A stretch of DNA of 64,000 nucleotides from SURF-21 sp964529285 (GTDB lineage: Bacteria > Actinomycetota > Geothermincolia > Geothermincolales > RBG-13-55-18): contig CAZGWK010000001.1 in assembly GCA_964529285.1 (NCBI GenBank), positions 1-64,000 on the forward strand. The letters run 5' to 3'. The translations under genes and the position numbers were made by a program. Every line of letters begins with the position of its first letter. Positions within the stretch are counted from its first letter, which is position 1. The notes under the pieces are model-generated. The model was not told the origin of the DNA, did not search any database, and was given only the letters and a program-made list of their open reading frames with translations. This document shows, piece after piece, positions 33,169 through 42,476 of the stretch.

Positions 33169-34416
33169 TTATTTAAGATCTCCGCGGTCGATATTGTCGA
33201 CCATGGCAATCACGAAATCAAGGGACAGCCTGAGAGAACGCAGGTCGACGTTTTCATAGTCGTCCTTTGTCCACCTCCAGTACCTGGGATAGCGAGACTT
33301 CTCGCGGGAACTGATGGTGATCGCCCTGCGGCCGCGCGAGAGCAGGTAGAAACCCTCGCTGAAATACATGCTGTTCCTTCTGAAGCCCGAGCTGTAATGA
33401 ACTTGCACCTCGGAGATGCGTTGCACGAGCTTGGTCAGCTTGCGGTTCGCGCGGAAGGAAATCAGTCGGCCCTCGCGCTTGTAACAGACCGGAAAACCAC
33501 GCCCCACCCCATCCAGGACGATAAAAAGGGCACCCTTGAGATCGCGGCGGTACCTGCTTATCAATCTCCTTGCTCCTACCCCGCCCGCGTCTGAGGCGCC
33601 CGTGGAAACCAGCCATAAATCTGTATTGTGAGGCTGGCGACGCCTGTAAACGCGTGCAATCTCCAGGAGTACGGAAACGCCGGAAGCGTTTTCGTTTCCT
33701 CCCGGTATAGCTCGTCCGGCGGCGGCCTTGAAAAGCAGCGCGACGAGGGAAAGGGCGGGCGGGATGGTGAGTATCAAACCCAGACGCCAGAACAGGTCGA
33801 GCGTGTTCTGCTCCATGCTCAGAAGATAGCCGCCGTAAGACACCGTGAAGAGCATGAAGATAACCGCAAAACACATGAAGTCGAGTAAAAACGCCAGCCG
33901 GACGATGCGGATCAGGCCGGGGCGGTAATAGAAAGCGGTACGGGGGGAATCCATATGGGCGATGAGTACGACCGTCCTCTGCGCTTCGCGAAGGGGCTTT
34001 ATCCTGCACAACACGTTCTGCGAACGGTGGTGGGGCTGGAGCCACGAGAACGGACTGCGTCCGTAGGATTCGAGCAGGAAGAAGATGAAACCAAGGCATA
34101 TGAGCGCGAATCCGATATGGCTGTTGGCGGGGAAAACGATCACGCCTATTACCGGAAAAAGGTAGACGAGCATCTCGCTCCAGGCGGTGGTCACGGGCGT
34201 ACGGAATGCCTGCGTCTCCACCTCCAGGTCGAGACCTTTCATCTCGTTGGCGACAAAGCGGGCGGCCGACTTCTCCGCCTGACTTCCCGGGGGACGGGGA
34301 CCGATATCACTCGCGAGGCTGCGCACCGGCCAGATTATACCCTTGTTTCTCTTCCTGGTCCCGGTACTCTCATCCCCCTCTACGGTATGGTGCAGGATTT
34401 GTCCGCTACCTTCCAT
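33169..34416 (-). CDS. M28-like membrane protein, active site probably degenerate
   Basis: The 415-residue protein looks like an M28 aminopeptidase with membrane segments (about 82-115 and 172-228) inserted. The zinc-site motif LIAHMDSP (His154, Asp156) is present. The bridging-Asp motif GxxDNxSG reads GGNENASG (Glu242), and the catalytic EE pair in TGAEExG reads TGASDAGG (Ser275, Asp276). The C-terminal zinc-His motif is not found. These changes suggest a pseudo-peptidase or an altered specificity. It is alone on the minus strand and convergent with the gene before it. The function is unknown. Confidence 0.72.
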   Translation of the reverse strand: MEGSGQILHHTVEGDESTGTRKRNKGIIWPVRSLASDIGPRPPGSQAEKSAARFVANEMKGLDLEVETQAFRTPVTTAWSEMLVYLFPVIGVIVFPANSHIGFALICLGFIFFLLESYGRSPFSWLQPHHRSQNVLCRIKPLREAQRTVVLIAHMDSPRTAFYYRPGLIRIVRLAFLLDFMCFAVIFMLFTVSYGGYLLSMEQNTLDLFWRLGLILTIPPALSLVALLFKAAAGRAIPGGNENASGVSVLLEIARVYRRRQPHNTDLWLVSTGASDAGGVGARRLISRYRRDLKGALFIVLDGVGRGFPVCYKREGRLISFRANRKLTKLVQRISEVQVHYSSGFRRNSMYFSEGFYLLSRGRRAITISSREKSRYPRYWRWTKDDYENVDLRSLRLSLDFVIAMVDNIDRGDLK

Positions 34417-34669
34417 GCCTGTTCCTACTTCTGCGCCTCACCAGGCGCTCCCGAGCAAGAAGACCATTAAAACCCGGCCCGCCCCCCGGGGCAGGCACGG
34501 GGCGTGAATATCATACAATATTTCAACACGCGGTAACCCGCTACCTGCATAGCGCCCTTGCGGCTCGCAGAATGGGTCGGATAGAATCCAGTAGTGGAGA
34601 GGCGCATGCGGCTGATGTCGAGTCTGGCAGATGCAGTGGTTTGAGCGACGAGGTGGGAGGAAGTCCGGC

Positions 34670-34837
34670 TTGGTGGAAGATAACGGGGACCTGGAAAAAG
34701 AACTGCGCGAGGCGCACGAAAAGACGGACAGGCTATTCGGGGAAGAGCTAGATGAAAGCGAAGCCCTTGAAATCCTCGAAGGAGCCGTTGGCGACATGGA
34801 GCGCCTGGGAGAGCAACTGGAGAAGGGGGAGCCGTGA
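34670..34837 (+). CDS. Small acidic helical protein preceding dxs
   Basis: The 55-residue product is mostly predicted helix and highly charged (DLEKELREAHEKTDRLFGEE and SEALEILEGAVGDMERLGEQ). It starts at TTG after AGGTGGGAGG, and its stop overlaps the GTG start of dxs (GTGA), so it is translated with it. Exonuclease VII small subunit XseB often occupies this slot before isoprenoid genes, but the sequence does not match XseB well enough to name it. Confidence 0.55.
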   Translation: MVEDNGDLEKELREAHEKTDRLFGEELDESEALEILEGAVGDMERLGEQLEKGEP

Positions 34838-36723
34838 GCGATACCCCTTTGCTGGACAACATATCAGAACCGGGCATATTGAAACGCCTGGACTACGATG
34901 AGTTGAAGCAACTGGCCGGGGAGATTCGTGAGGTCATCGTGGAGACCACCGCGAGATGCGGGGGCCACCTGGCTCCAAGCCTGGGGGTTGTGGAGCTGAC
35001 CATGGCGATACACAGGGTCTTCGAGAGCCCGAGAGACCGTATAGTATGGGATGTCGGACATCAAACCTATGCCCATAAACTGCTGACCGGCAGGAGGGAA
35101 GAGTTCACCAGGCTGCGCTGCAGCAATGGATGCAGCGGTTTTCCGCGGCGGGAGGAAAGCCCTCACGATGTCAACAACCCCGGTCATTCGAGCACCTCTA
35201 TAAGCTATGCGTTGGGGCTGGCAATCGCGCGTGACCTGGAGGGTGATGACTTCCACGTAGTGGCGGTGGTGGGGGACGGAGCGCTGACGGGCGGAATGGC
35301 CTTCGAGGCGCTCAACCAGGCAGGCCATCTTGGAAAGAACCTGATAATCGTGCTCAACGACAACGGTATGTCCATATCGCGCAACGTGGGCGCCATGTCC
35401 AGTTATCTGACCCAACTCCGCTTGAACCCCAACTACATGCGGGTAAAGGACGAAGTAAAGGAGATCATAGAAAGCGTGCCGTTCGTCGGCGCTTCCACGG
35501 ACCGCCTCATCCATTCCTTCAAGGAGCGTTTAAAAAACTTCCTGATCCCCGAGTTCATCTTCGAGGAACTGGGCATCCAATACGTAGGCATCGTTGACGG
35601 GCATGATATCCAGGCGATGGAGAGGGACTTGAAGCTGGCGGCGGCCGCGGAGGGACCGATCCTGATCCACGTGCTGACCAGGAAAGGCAAAGGATATCCT
35701 CCCGCCGAGAGAGATCCCGACCTATTCCACGGCCTTGGCCCCTTCGATCTGGAGACGGGAAAATCCCTGGAAATGAGGGAAGCCCCTTCTTTCACCGCTA
35801 CCTTCGGCCGGGTTCTCTGCGAGATGGCAAGGGCTGAACCACGCCTGGTCGCTATCACGGCAGCGATGAAGCTGGGCACGGGGCTGGACGATTTTGCGAG
35901 GTTGTTTCCCCGCCGCTTTTTCGATGTGGGGATAGCGGAACAACATGCCGTGACCCTGGCCGCCGGCCTGGCGCTGGGAGGTTACCGGCCGGTTGTCTCG
36001 ATATATTCAACCTTCCTGCAGAGGGCTTTAGATCAGGTTATTCAGGAAGTGTGCCTGCAGAACCTCCCGGTTATCTTCACCCTCGACCGCGCGGGACTTG
36101 TGGGCGAGGATGGGCCGACCCACCACGGCGCTTTCGACCTTACATACCTGCGCATGATACCCAACATGACCGTGATGGCCCCCCGGGACCAGGCGGAGCT
36201 GCGGGATATGCTCTGGGCAGCACTGGATTTCGATGGTCCCGTTGCGATCCGTTATCCGAGGGGCGGAGGGAGCTCTGCCAGCGTGGGTACCGAACCGAGA
36301 GCGGTCGCCGGCGGTAAGGCGGCCGTGCTCAGGGAGGGAGACGAAGCTGCCCTTCTCGCGCTGGGCAGGATGGTGGACATTGCACTGGAAGCCGCAGAGA
36401 TATTATCGCAGGAGGGAATCGAGACGGCAGTGGTAAACGCACGTTTTGTGAAGCCGATGGACGAGGAGTTGATCGCGGAACTGGCGTCCAGATGCCGCAT
36501 GCTGGTTACGTTGGAGGAGAGCGCTCTTGCGGGCGGGTTCGGGCAAGCGATCGCGGCCCTGCTGGAGAGAAGACATTCTTCGTGCAAACTGCTGAACTTC
36601 GGCCTGCCCGACCACTTTGTAGGCCACGGCAAGGTTCAGGACCTGTTCAGGGCGGAGTGCCTTGACGCTGCATCGATCGCAAGTTCAGTGCGTCGTGAGC
36701 TGCGCGGCAAAGCCGGAGAATAG
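34834..36723 (+). CDS. dxs: 1-deoxy-D-xylulose-5-phosphate synthase
   Basis: The 629-residue protein covers the full Dxs length and pathway step one of the MEP isoprenoid route, joining pyruvate and glyceraldehyde-3-phosphate with thiamine diphosphate. Motifs include DVGHQTYAHKLLTG, the ThDP motif VVGDGALTGGMAFEALN, SISRNVGAMS, and FDVGIAEQHAVTLAAGLA in the pyrimidine domain. GTG start overlaps the small upstream gene. The stop is immediately followed by the tlyA ATG. It is cytoplasmic and likely the committed enzyme for isoprenoids; no other MEP gene is in the window. Confidence 0.97.
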   Translation: MSDTPLLDNISEPGILKRLDYDELKQLAGEIREVIVETTARCGGHLAPSLGVVELTMAIHRVFESPRDRIVWDVGHQTYAHKLLTGRREEFTRLRCSNGCSGFPRREESPHDVNNPGHSSTSISYALGLAIARDLEGDDFHVVAVVGDGALTGGMAFEALNQAGHLGKNLIIVLNDNGMSISRNVGAMSSYLTQLRLNPNYMRVKDEVKEIIESVPFVGASTDRLIHSFKERLKNFLIPEFIFEELGIQYVGIVDGHDIQAMERDLKLAAAAEGPILIHVLTRKGKGYPPAERDPDLFHGLGPFDLETGKSLEMREAPSFTATFGRVLCEMARAEPRLVAITAAMKLGTGLDDFARLFPRRFFDVGIAEQHAVTLAAGLALGGYRPVVSIYSTFLQRALDQVIQEVCLQNLPVIFTLDRAGLVGEDGPTHHGAFDLTYLRMIPNMTVMAPRDQAELRDMLWAALDFDGPVAIRYPRGGGSSASVGTEPRAVAGGKAAVLREGDEAALLALGRMVDIALEAAEILSQEGIETAVVNARFVKPMDEELIAELASRCRMLVTLEESALAGGFGQAIAALLERRHSSCKLLNFGLPDHFVGHGKVQDLFRAECLDAASIASSVRRELRGKAGE

Positions 36724-37521
36724 ATGAGACGTCTCGACGAGTGGCTGGTGGAAGAGGGCTATTTCCCTTCGCGCGAACGGGCGCGGCTTGCGATAATGGC
36801 GGGAGAGGTGGAGATAGAGGGCAAGGGCAGGAACATCAAGGCCGGTACCAGGCTGGGCCCCGCGGACAGGGTGATCGTCAGAAGCAAAGCGCGTTTCGTG
36901 TCACGGGGCGGTGATAAACTCGATGGAGTGCTGGAGCGTTGGGGGATCGACGTGTCCGGCACTTCGGCGCTGGATGTCGGAGCCTCCACGGGAGGTTTTA
37001 CCCATTGCCTGCTCGCGAGAGGCGCGGCACGCGTCGTCTGCCTGGACGTAGGCAAGGGTCAGCTTCACTGGGATCTGAGAAGGGATACAAGGGTAACGGT
37101 CATAGAGGGAAGGAACGTCCGCAAGCTCACGCGCGATGAATTACCCTATTCTCCGCACTTGATCGTCGCCGATCTCTCGTTTATCTCTTTGCGCCTGGTG
37201 TTCCCGGTGCTGGCCGAGGTACTGCAGAGACCCGGCGAGCTTATCGCATTGATCAAGCCGCAGTTCGAGGCGGGCAAAGGCAGGGTGGGCAGAAAGGGAG
37301 TGGTCCGAGACCCGGAAATACACAGGGAGGTCCTGGCGGCAGTGGCGGGGGAGGCGGAGAAGTCGGGTTTCAACCTGCTCCGTCTGGCTCCTTCTCCTTT
37401 AAGGGGGGCTGACGGGAACGCGGAGTTCTTCGCCTGCTGGACACCGCAAAGAATCGACGAAGCATTGGATATCGCCCACGAGGTGGAGAAAGCGGTGAGT
37501 GAAATATGGGGAGCGAGCTGA
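36724..37521 (+). CDS. tlyA: TlyA-family rRNA (cytidine-2'-O)-methyltransferase
   Basis: The 265-residue protein has an N-terminal S4 RNA-binding domain (about 1-60, RRLDEWLVEEGYFPSRERAR) and an FtsJ-like methyltransferase domain with SAM motif ALDVGASTGGFTHCLL and the catalytic-region IVADLSFISLRL. TlyA modifies cytidines in 16S and 23S rRNA 2'-O, affecting capreomycin susceptibility in mycobacteria. ATG begins directly after the dxs stop, and its 3' end overlaps nadK by 16 bases. This dxs-tlyA-nadK-recN order is common in Gram-positive bacteria. Confidence 0.93.
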   Translation: MRRLDEWLVEEGYFPSRERARLAIMAGEVEIEGKGRNIKAGTRLGPADRVIVRSKARFVSRGGDKLDGVLERWGIDVSGTSALDVGASTGGFTHCLLARGAARVVCLDVGKGQLHWDLRRDTRVTVIEGRNVRKLTRDELPYSPHLIVADLSFISLRLVFPVLAEVLQRPGELIALIKPQFEAGKGRVGRKGVVRDPEIHREVLAAVAGEAEKSGFNLLRLAPSPLRGADGNAEFFACWTPQRIDEALDIAHEVEKAVSEIWGAS

Positions 37522-38378
37522 GAACTATCGGGATCATGCCCCATGCATATAAGGAATCATCACTGAAAGTCGCATGCAACCTGCTGCAATGGCTGGAGAA
37601 GAGGGGGATAGACGTGCGCATCCTCCGCGAAGACGCCGTAGCGATGGGATGTCCGGATAGAGGAAGCGAAAAGGATGGTTTCTCGCAGGGCCTGGAGCTC
37701 GTGATATCCCTCGGTGGTGACGGCGCCATGCTCAGGGCGGCAGAGGCGGCCTTTGCGGCTGACGCACCCGTGGTGGGCATAAACCTCGGCAGGAAGGGCT
37801 TCCTCACCGCGATGGATGCGGATCATATGTACCCGGGGCTGGAGGATATCCTGGCAGGGCGTTACCTCCTGCAGGAACGCATGATGCTTGCGTGTTCGCT
37901 CGGGCAGGAGGGCTCGAGCGAACTACATTATGCACTCAACGAGGTGGCCGTAGGCAAGAGGGAACTGCAGAGGATGATCAGGCTGGAAGTGGATATTAAT
38001 GGAAGATATTTCCATTTCTATGCTGGTGACGGCGTAATATTCTCAACCCCTACGGGATCGACAGCGTATTCTCTGTCTGCCGGCGGCCCAATCGTCGACC
38101 CATTGCTTGACTGCATAATACTCACCCCGATATGCAGCCACTCGCTCATGGACCGCTCGGTTATCGTTTCTCCCGGGAGCGAGATAGAGGTCAGGGTACA
38201 GAGGGAAAAAGTAATGCCGACCCTGTCTTTTGACGGACGCGAGGAAACGGAACTGCCCCAAGGGGGAAGGATCCTTATACGCAGGGCCGAGCGGAGACTC
38301 AGAATGATCAAACTCGAAGGCTATTCTTTCTACAGCCTTCTGCGCGCCAAGTTCGATTTTCCAGGTTACGGCAAGTAG
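37506..38378 (+). CDS. nadK: NAD kinase
   Basis: The 290-residue protein has the NAD kinase GGDG motif (SLGGDGAMLRAAE; Thr of GGDGT is Ala here), INLGRKGFLTAM, the NE motif ALNEVAVGK and the glycine-rich TPTGSTAYSLSAGGPIVDP. It phosphorylates NAD+ to NADP+ with ATP. The reading frame overlaps tlyA by 16 bases, a coupling arrangement seen widely. It is cytoplasmic. The T-to-A change in GGDGT also occurs in other family members and does not by itself suggest loss of activity. Confidence 0.94.
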   Translation: MGSELRTIGIMPHAYKESSLKVACNLLQWLEKRGIDVRILREDAVAMGCPDRGSEKDGFSQGLELVISLGGDGAMLRAAEAAFAADAPVVGINLGRKGFLTAMDADHMYPGLEDILAGRYLLQERMMLACSLGQEGSSELHYALNEVAVGKRELQRMIRLEVDINGRYFHFYAGDGVIFSTPTGSTAYSLSAGGPIVDPLLDCIILTPICSHSLMDRSVIVSPGSEIEVRVQREKVMPTLSFDGREETELPQGGRILIRRAERRLRMIKLEGYSFYSLLRAKFDFPGYGK

Positions 38379-38405
38379 CATGCAGTGGATGCCGTGAGGT
38401 AGGAA

Positions 38406-40088
38406 ATGCTGAGAGAACTGCACGTAAGCCACCTGGCGCTCATCGAGGAAGCAAGGCTGGAGTTCGGCCCCGGTCTTAACGTGTTGACGGGAGAGACCGG
38501 TGCAGGAAAGACGGTGCTCGTGGAAGCCCTGGGCCTTCTTCTGGGCGGGCGGGGCGACAGCGGCCTCTTGCGCCAGGGGGCGCAAAGGCTAGAACTGGAA
38601 GCGGGCTTCGAAGTCGCAGTTTGTGAAGGCCTGAGATCGCTGGCGGAAGAAGAAGGCATGGAGCTCGAGGATGGCCAGATCATAGTGAGAAGGGTTATGA
38701 GCGGCGACGGCAAGAGCAGGTGTTACGTTAACGGCAGGATGTGCACAGTGGGAGCGCTTTCGAGGCTGGGCGAACGCCTGGTCGACATCCACGGCCAGCA
38801 CGAGCATCAAAGATTGCGCAACCCGTCAAGCCACGTCGAGTACCTTGATGCATACGGTGATGACGCGCACGCGGAGCTGCTGTCGGAGTACCGCGAAACA
38901 TATGCAGGCTGGGTGGAGGTGCACGGGAAGCTGGGCGCATGTACTATGGACGATGCGCAAAAGCTGCGGGAGATCGATTTGCTGCGCTTCCAGGTACAGG
39001 AAATAGAGGAAGCGCAGCCGGGAGAGGGAGAGCTGGAAGAACTTCTCAAGGAGAGGAAGCGCATGCAAAACCGCGAGGAGCTCTTCACCGCGGTGCGGGG
39101 TGCCTATGAATGCATAGTAGGCGGAGAGATGGGGGAGGGGGCGATCGACCGCCTGGGAGATGCGGAGGCGGCGCTGGCGAAAGCCTATTCCCTGGACGAA
39201 GATCTGCACTCCTGGACTACCGGGTTGCGTGATACACAGGGCCGGATGACGGACCTGGCCCACGAGATGCATGATTACGCGGAGTCCCTCGATTTCGAGC
39301 CTGGGCGTCTGGAGGAAGTGGAAGCCCGCCTGCGCATCTTATCCGGACTAGCTCGCAAGTACGGGCGTGACGGCACCCTTATACTGGAGCACCTGGAGCG
39401 CTCGCGCAGGCGGCTGTCCGAGCTGGAGGATATGGATTCGCAGAGGGAAGACCTGCTTGAGGAGGCAGGCAGGAAGGAAGCGGCGCTCCGCGAGATCGGG
39501 GGTAAGCTCACCGTATCGCGCCGGGAGCTGGCCGAGCGGCTTGGCCGCGAGACAAATCGTGAGCTCGACGAGCTTAACATGGCGGGCATGCGCTTCCGGG
39601 TTGACGTAGCGGAAGAACAGGGCATCGGCGAGCGGGGAAGCGACGCAGTGGAATTCAAAGTCTCGCCGGGCAGGGGATTGCCATACCGGCCCATAGCCCG
39701 CATAGCCTCGGGTGGTGAGCTGTCCCGGATCATGCTGGCGCTCAAGCTCTCCCTGGCCCGTGCCGATGCGGTACCCACCCTGGTGTTCGACGAGGTGGAT
39801 GCCGGGATAGGAGGAACGACCGCCGATGTGCTGGCCGCAAAACTTTCGCGTATCTCCCGCTATCACCAGGTATTCTCCATAACCCATCTGCCCCAGATCG
39901 CCGCCCTCTCGGACAGGCACATGTCGGTGAACAAGAGAGAAACCCCCCAGGGAATCGTCACCGAAGTATGCCCGCTGACGGGCACAGGTAAAGTCGAGGA
40001 GTTGGTCCGCATGCTCGGCGGTGACGAGTCCACCGCCCGCAAGCACGCCCGGTCCATGCTCAAAAGGAAAGTGCCTGCCGATATTTGA
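38406..40088 (+). CDS. recN: DNA repair ATPase RecN
   Basis: The 560-residue SMC-like protein has Walker A LTGETGAGKTVLVEAL (about 28-43), long coiled coils (about 170-370), the ABC signature RIASGGELSRIMLALKLSLA and Walker B TLVFDEVDAGIGG. RecN promotes sister-chromatid cohesion and double-strand-break repair, acting early at DNA ends. ATG follows AGGTAGGA and lies 28 bases after nadK. Length and motif order match RecN throughout. It is the last gene of the dxs operon. Confidence 0.96.
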   Translation: MLRELHVSHLALIEEARLEFGPGLNVLTGETGAGKTVLVEALGLLLGGRGDSGLLRQGAQRLELEAGFEVAVCEGLRSLAEEEGMELEDGQIIVRRVMSGDGKSRCYVNGRMCTVGALSRLGERLVDIHGQHEHQRLRNPSSHVEYLDAYGDDAHAELLSEYRETYAGWVEVHGKLGACTMDDAQKLREIDLLRFQVQEIEEAQPGEGELEELLKERKRMQNREELFTAVRGAYECIVGGEMGEGAIDRLGDAEAALAKAYSLDEDLHSWTTGLRDTQGRMTDLAHEMHDYAESLDFEPGRLEEVEARLRILSGLARKYGRDGTLILEHLERSRRRLSELEDMDSQREDLLEEAGRKEAALREIGGKLTVSRRELAERLGRETNRELDELNMAGMRFRVDVAEEQGIGERGSDAVEFKVSPGRGLPYRPIARIASGGELSRIMLALKLSLARADAVPTLVFDEVDAGIGGTTADVLAAKLSRISRYHQVFSITHLPQIAALSDRHMSVNKRETPQGIVTEVCPLTGTGKVEELVRMLGGDESTARKHARSMLKRKVPADI

Positions 40089-40174
40089 CGGCTGCGGCCC
40101 CATCCCTCACCTGCATATCCCGAAGCGCCTGCATTTCATGGCGGACGTACTAGCTGCGCTCGCAATGTGGTATT

Positions 40175-40193
40175 ATTGATAATAATTATCAAT
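40175..40193. promoter_or_regulatory. Zur/Fur-family operator, perfect 9-1-9 palindrome
   Basis: ATTGATAATAATTATCAAT is a perfect inverted repeat around A40184. Its core TGATAATAATTATCA matches the published Zur-box form TGATAATNATTATCA. It overlaps the Shine-Dalgarno AAGGAG of the Fur-family gene (start 40206), so binding would block both transcription and ribosome access. It most likely mediates zinc-dependent autorepression of zur-znuACB. Confidence 0.82.
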
Positions 40194-40205
40194 AAGGAGA
40201 TAATA

Positions 40206-40640
40206 ATGGACCTGAGCAGGAGGCTGAGGTCGCGAGGTTATCGCGTGACACCCCAGAGAGAGGTCGTCTTCGGGATACTCAAAAGCAACCAGGGCAATCC
40301 CTTGAGCCCCGAGGAGATCCATTGCGAGGCCGCCAGAAAGCGCCCGCAAATCGGGCTTTCCACCGTCTATCGTACCCTGGAACTGTTCTGTGAGCTGGGT
40401 GTCGCCTTCCCGGTGCACCTCAGGAGGGGGTACAGGTTTTACGAGCTCAATACGGGAAAGCACCACCATCACATGGAGTGCCTCAGCTGCGGGGCGGTGG
40501 AGTCGATAGAAGCGTGCATGATCGAAGAAATCATGGAGTTGGTGAGAGACGGCAGCGACTTCCTCGTCACCTCGCATTGCATGAGCCTTTTCGGATACTG
40601 CCAGGATTGTATTGCCGGGGGCAGGGTGGGAGGTGGCTGA
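40206..40640 (+). CDS. zur: Fur-family metalloregulator, probably Zur
   Basis: The 144-residue protein has the Fur winged helix (YRVTPQREVVFGIL; GLSTVYRTLELFCELGV) and a metal-binding C-terminal part with GKHHHHMECLSCGAVESIE and a second CQDC. Both CxxC pairs of the structural zinc site are present. ATG 40206 follows AAGGAG; the frame is open 13 codons further upstream but those would run through the operator. It is followed by znuA, znuC and znuB, and sits right behind a Zur-type box, so a zinc-uptake regulator is more likely than Fur or PerR. Confidence 0.88.
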   Translation: MDLSRRLRSRGYRVTPQREVVFGILKSNQGNPLSPEEIHCEAARKRPQIGLSTVYRTLELFCELGVAFPVHLRRGYRFYELNTGKHHHHMECLSCGAVESIEACMIEEIMELVRDGSDFLVTSHCMSLFGYCQDCIAGGRVGGG

Positions 40641-40674
40641 TGGGAACGCGCCGTTTCGGGGGGCAGTCGTAAAA

Positions 40675-41661
40675 ATGATAGAGAGTGTCAATAAGGTTAT
40701 CAGGCCGGCAGGCATCGCCATCTTGCTGTTCGTCCTGCCGCTGGTCGCGCTTTCCACAGGGGGATGCCGGGGAGGCGGCGGCGATGCTGCAAGGTTCGAG
40801 GTAGCCGCGGATATCGTTCCCATGGCATTTGTCTGCCAGGCTGTCGGGGGAGATATGGTGGAGATCGAAACGCTGGTGCCACCGGGAGCATCCCCACATT
40901 CCTATGAATTATCCACGGGACAGATGAGGTTCCTGGACGGTGCCGACGTCCTTGTGACCGTGGGTCTGGGGCTCACACCGTGGGCGGAGGATGTCTTCGC
41001 CAAGGTGGATGGCGATGGCCTGGCGACGGTTGTAGCCGGCGATGTCATTCCGCGGCAGATGCTGATCTCCGCTGGCACGGAGCATGGAGGAGAAGATGAA
41101 GAAGGTCACGGGGAAAGTGCTGAAGGGGATGAGAGCCATGGCTACTACGACCCGCATATATGGTTGGATCCCGAGCTCCTCGCCTATGTAGTCGAGGCAG
41201 TCAGAGATGCTTTCGTCGAGGCAGATGCCGGGGGCGCGCCGACCTATCGGGAAAACGCGGAAAGGTTCCTGGAGGAACTCGCGATACTCGATGGCGAGAT
41301 CGAGGCTGAAATAGCGTCCTTGACCGACCGTAAGTTCATTGCCTTCCACTCCTCCTGGACGTATTTTGCCAGACGTTACGGCATGGAGCAGGTGGGAGTC
41401 ATCGAAGAACGGCCGGGCAAGGAGCCCTCCGCAAGAGAGATCGCCGCACTGGTAGATACGGTAAAGTCGCGGGAGGTCAAGGTCGTGTTCGCAGAACCGC
41501 AGTTCAACCCGAGGGCGGCGGAGGCCGTCGCGGAGGAGTCCGGTGGAGAGGTGAAGGTCGCGATACTGGATCCGCTTGGAGACCCGGAGGACCCGGGGGC
41601 GGATACATACCTGGAAATGATGAGGAACAACGTCGCGGTCATCGTGGAGGCGCTTAGATGA
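40675..41661 (+). CDS. znuA: Zinc ABC transporter substrate-binding lipoprotein
   Basis: The 328-residue protein starts with a signal peptide and a near-lipobox ending at Cys31 (LSTGGC). It has the cluster A-I metal-binding fold, with candidate ligands in PHSYEL, PHIWLDP, FHSSWTYFARR and EPQFNP. A short acidic His-rich loop (EHGGEDEEGHGES) between the first two matches the zinc-collecting loop of ZnuA. ATG 40675 follows GGGGGGCAG and gives the best signal peptide; GTG 40633 is an alternative overlapping zur. It would sit outside the membrane and deliver Zn2+. Confidence 0.88.
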   Translation: MIESVNKVIRPAGIAILLFVLPLVALSTGGCRGGGGDAARFEVAADIVPMAFVCQAVGGDMVEIETLVPPGASPHSYELSTGQMRFLDGADVLVTVGLGLTPWAEDVFAKVDGDGLATVVAGDVIPRQMLISAGTEHGGEDEEGHGESAEGDESHGYYDPHIWLDPELLAYVVEAVRDAFVEADAGGAPTYRENAERFLEELAILDGEIEAEIASLTDRKFIAFHSSWTYFARRYGMEQVGVIEERPGKEPSAREIAALVDTVKSREVKVVFAEPQFNPRAAEAVAEESGGEVKVAILDPLGDPEDPGADTYLEMMRNNVAVIVEALR

Positions 41662-42473
41662 GAGGATGCCGCGTAAGCGAGTTTTTCACGGCGGTAACAG
41701 ACGGCCCGCGGATGGTCATCATCCTGGAAGACGTGTGGGCGAGCCTCGATGGGCATACCGTGCTGGAGGGGATAACCTTTGCCCTGGCGGAGGGTACTTT
41801 CCTCGGAGTCATCGGCCCTAACGGAGCGGGAAAGACTACCCTCATAAGGGTCATTCTGGGTTTGGTGAAACCGGACAGGGGCCGGGTGGTGGTAATGGGC
41901 ATGAGCCCCGGGGAATTAAGGCACGAGCTGCACCACATCGGCTATATGCCGCAACAGGTGCTCTTCGACCCGCTTTTCCCCGTTTCGGTTTACGACGTGG
42001 TCATGATGGGGCGCAGCTGCTGCATCGGGACGATGCGCTTCCCGCGCCGCGCCGACAGGGAAGCGGTGATGGAGAGCATCGCTGCGGTAGGCCTGGGGGA
42101 ACTGGAAAAGCAACCCATAGGGGAGCTCTCGGGCGGGCAGCAGAAGCGAGCTTTTCTCGCCAGGGCTCTCTGCCTGGAGACGCGTATCCTGCTGCTCGAC
42201 GAGCCTACTTCAGGTCTTGACTACAAGGCCCAGGAGGATTTCATGGATCTGCTGGCTAGACTCAAGGCGGAACAGGGCCTCTCGGTCATTTTCGTCTCGC
42301 ACGATGTAAACGTACTGGCGCGTTTCGCGGACGAGGTCGTGTGCGTAAACCGCAGAATGCACATGCACGGTAAGCCCTCGGAAGTGCTGGGAAGCGAGGG
42401 GTTCAAGGAAGCCTATCGCAGAGAGTACGACCTGCTGGCCGGGGCGGCAAGCTCTGAGGGCACGAAGGAATAG
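41658..42473 (+). CDS. znuC: Zinc ABC transporter ATPase
   Basis: The 271-residue ATPase has Walker A GPNGAGKTTLIRVILG, signature ELSGGQQKRAFLARAL, Walker B ILLLDEPTSGLD and the H-loop FVSHDVNV. ATG 41658 overlaps the znuA stop as ATGA with GGAGG in front, giving an 18-residue extension over the usual family start at 41712. It powers Zn2+ import with znuB. Subfamily features (metal cluster ATPase) and context name it. Confidence 0.92.
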   Translation: MRGCRVSEFFTAVTDGPRMVIILEDVWASLDGHTVLEGITFALAEGTFLGVIGPNGAGKTTLIRVILGLVKPDRGRVVVMGMSPGELRHELHHIGYMPQQVLFDPLFPVSVYDVVMMGRSCCIGTMRFPRRADREAVMESIAAVGLGELEKQPIGELSGGQQKRAFLARALCLETRILLLDEPTSGLDYKAQEDFMDLLARLKAEQGLSVIFVSHDVNVLARFADEVVCVNRRMHMHGKPSEVLGSEGFKEAYRREYDLLAGAASSEGTKE

Positions 42474-42476
42474 GCC

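Noticed and set aside
40167..40205. Earlier start of the Fur-family gene at 40167
   Set aside because: It would translate through the operator palindrome and lacks a Shine-Dalgarno. ATG 40206 with AAGGAG is the better start.
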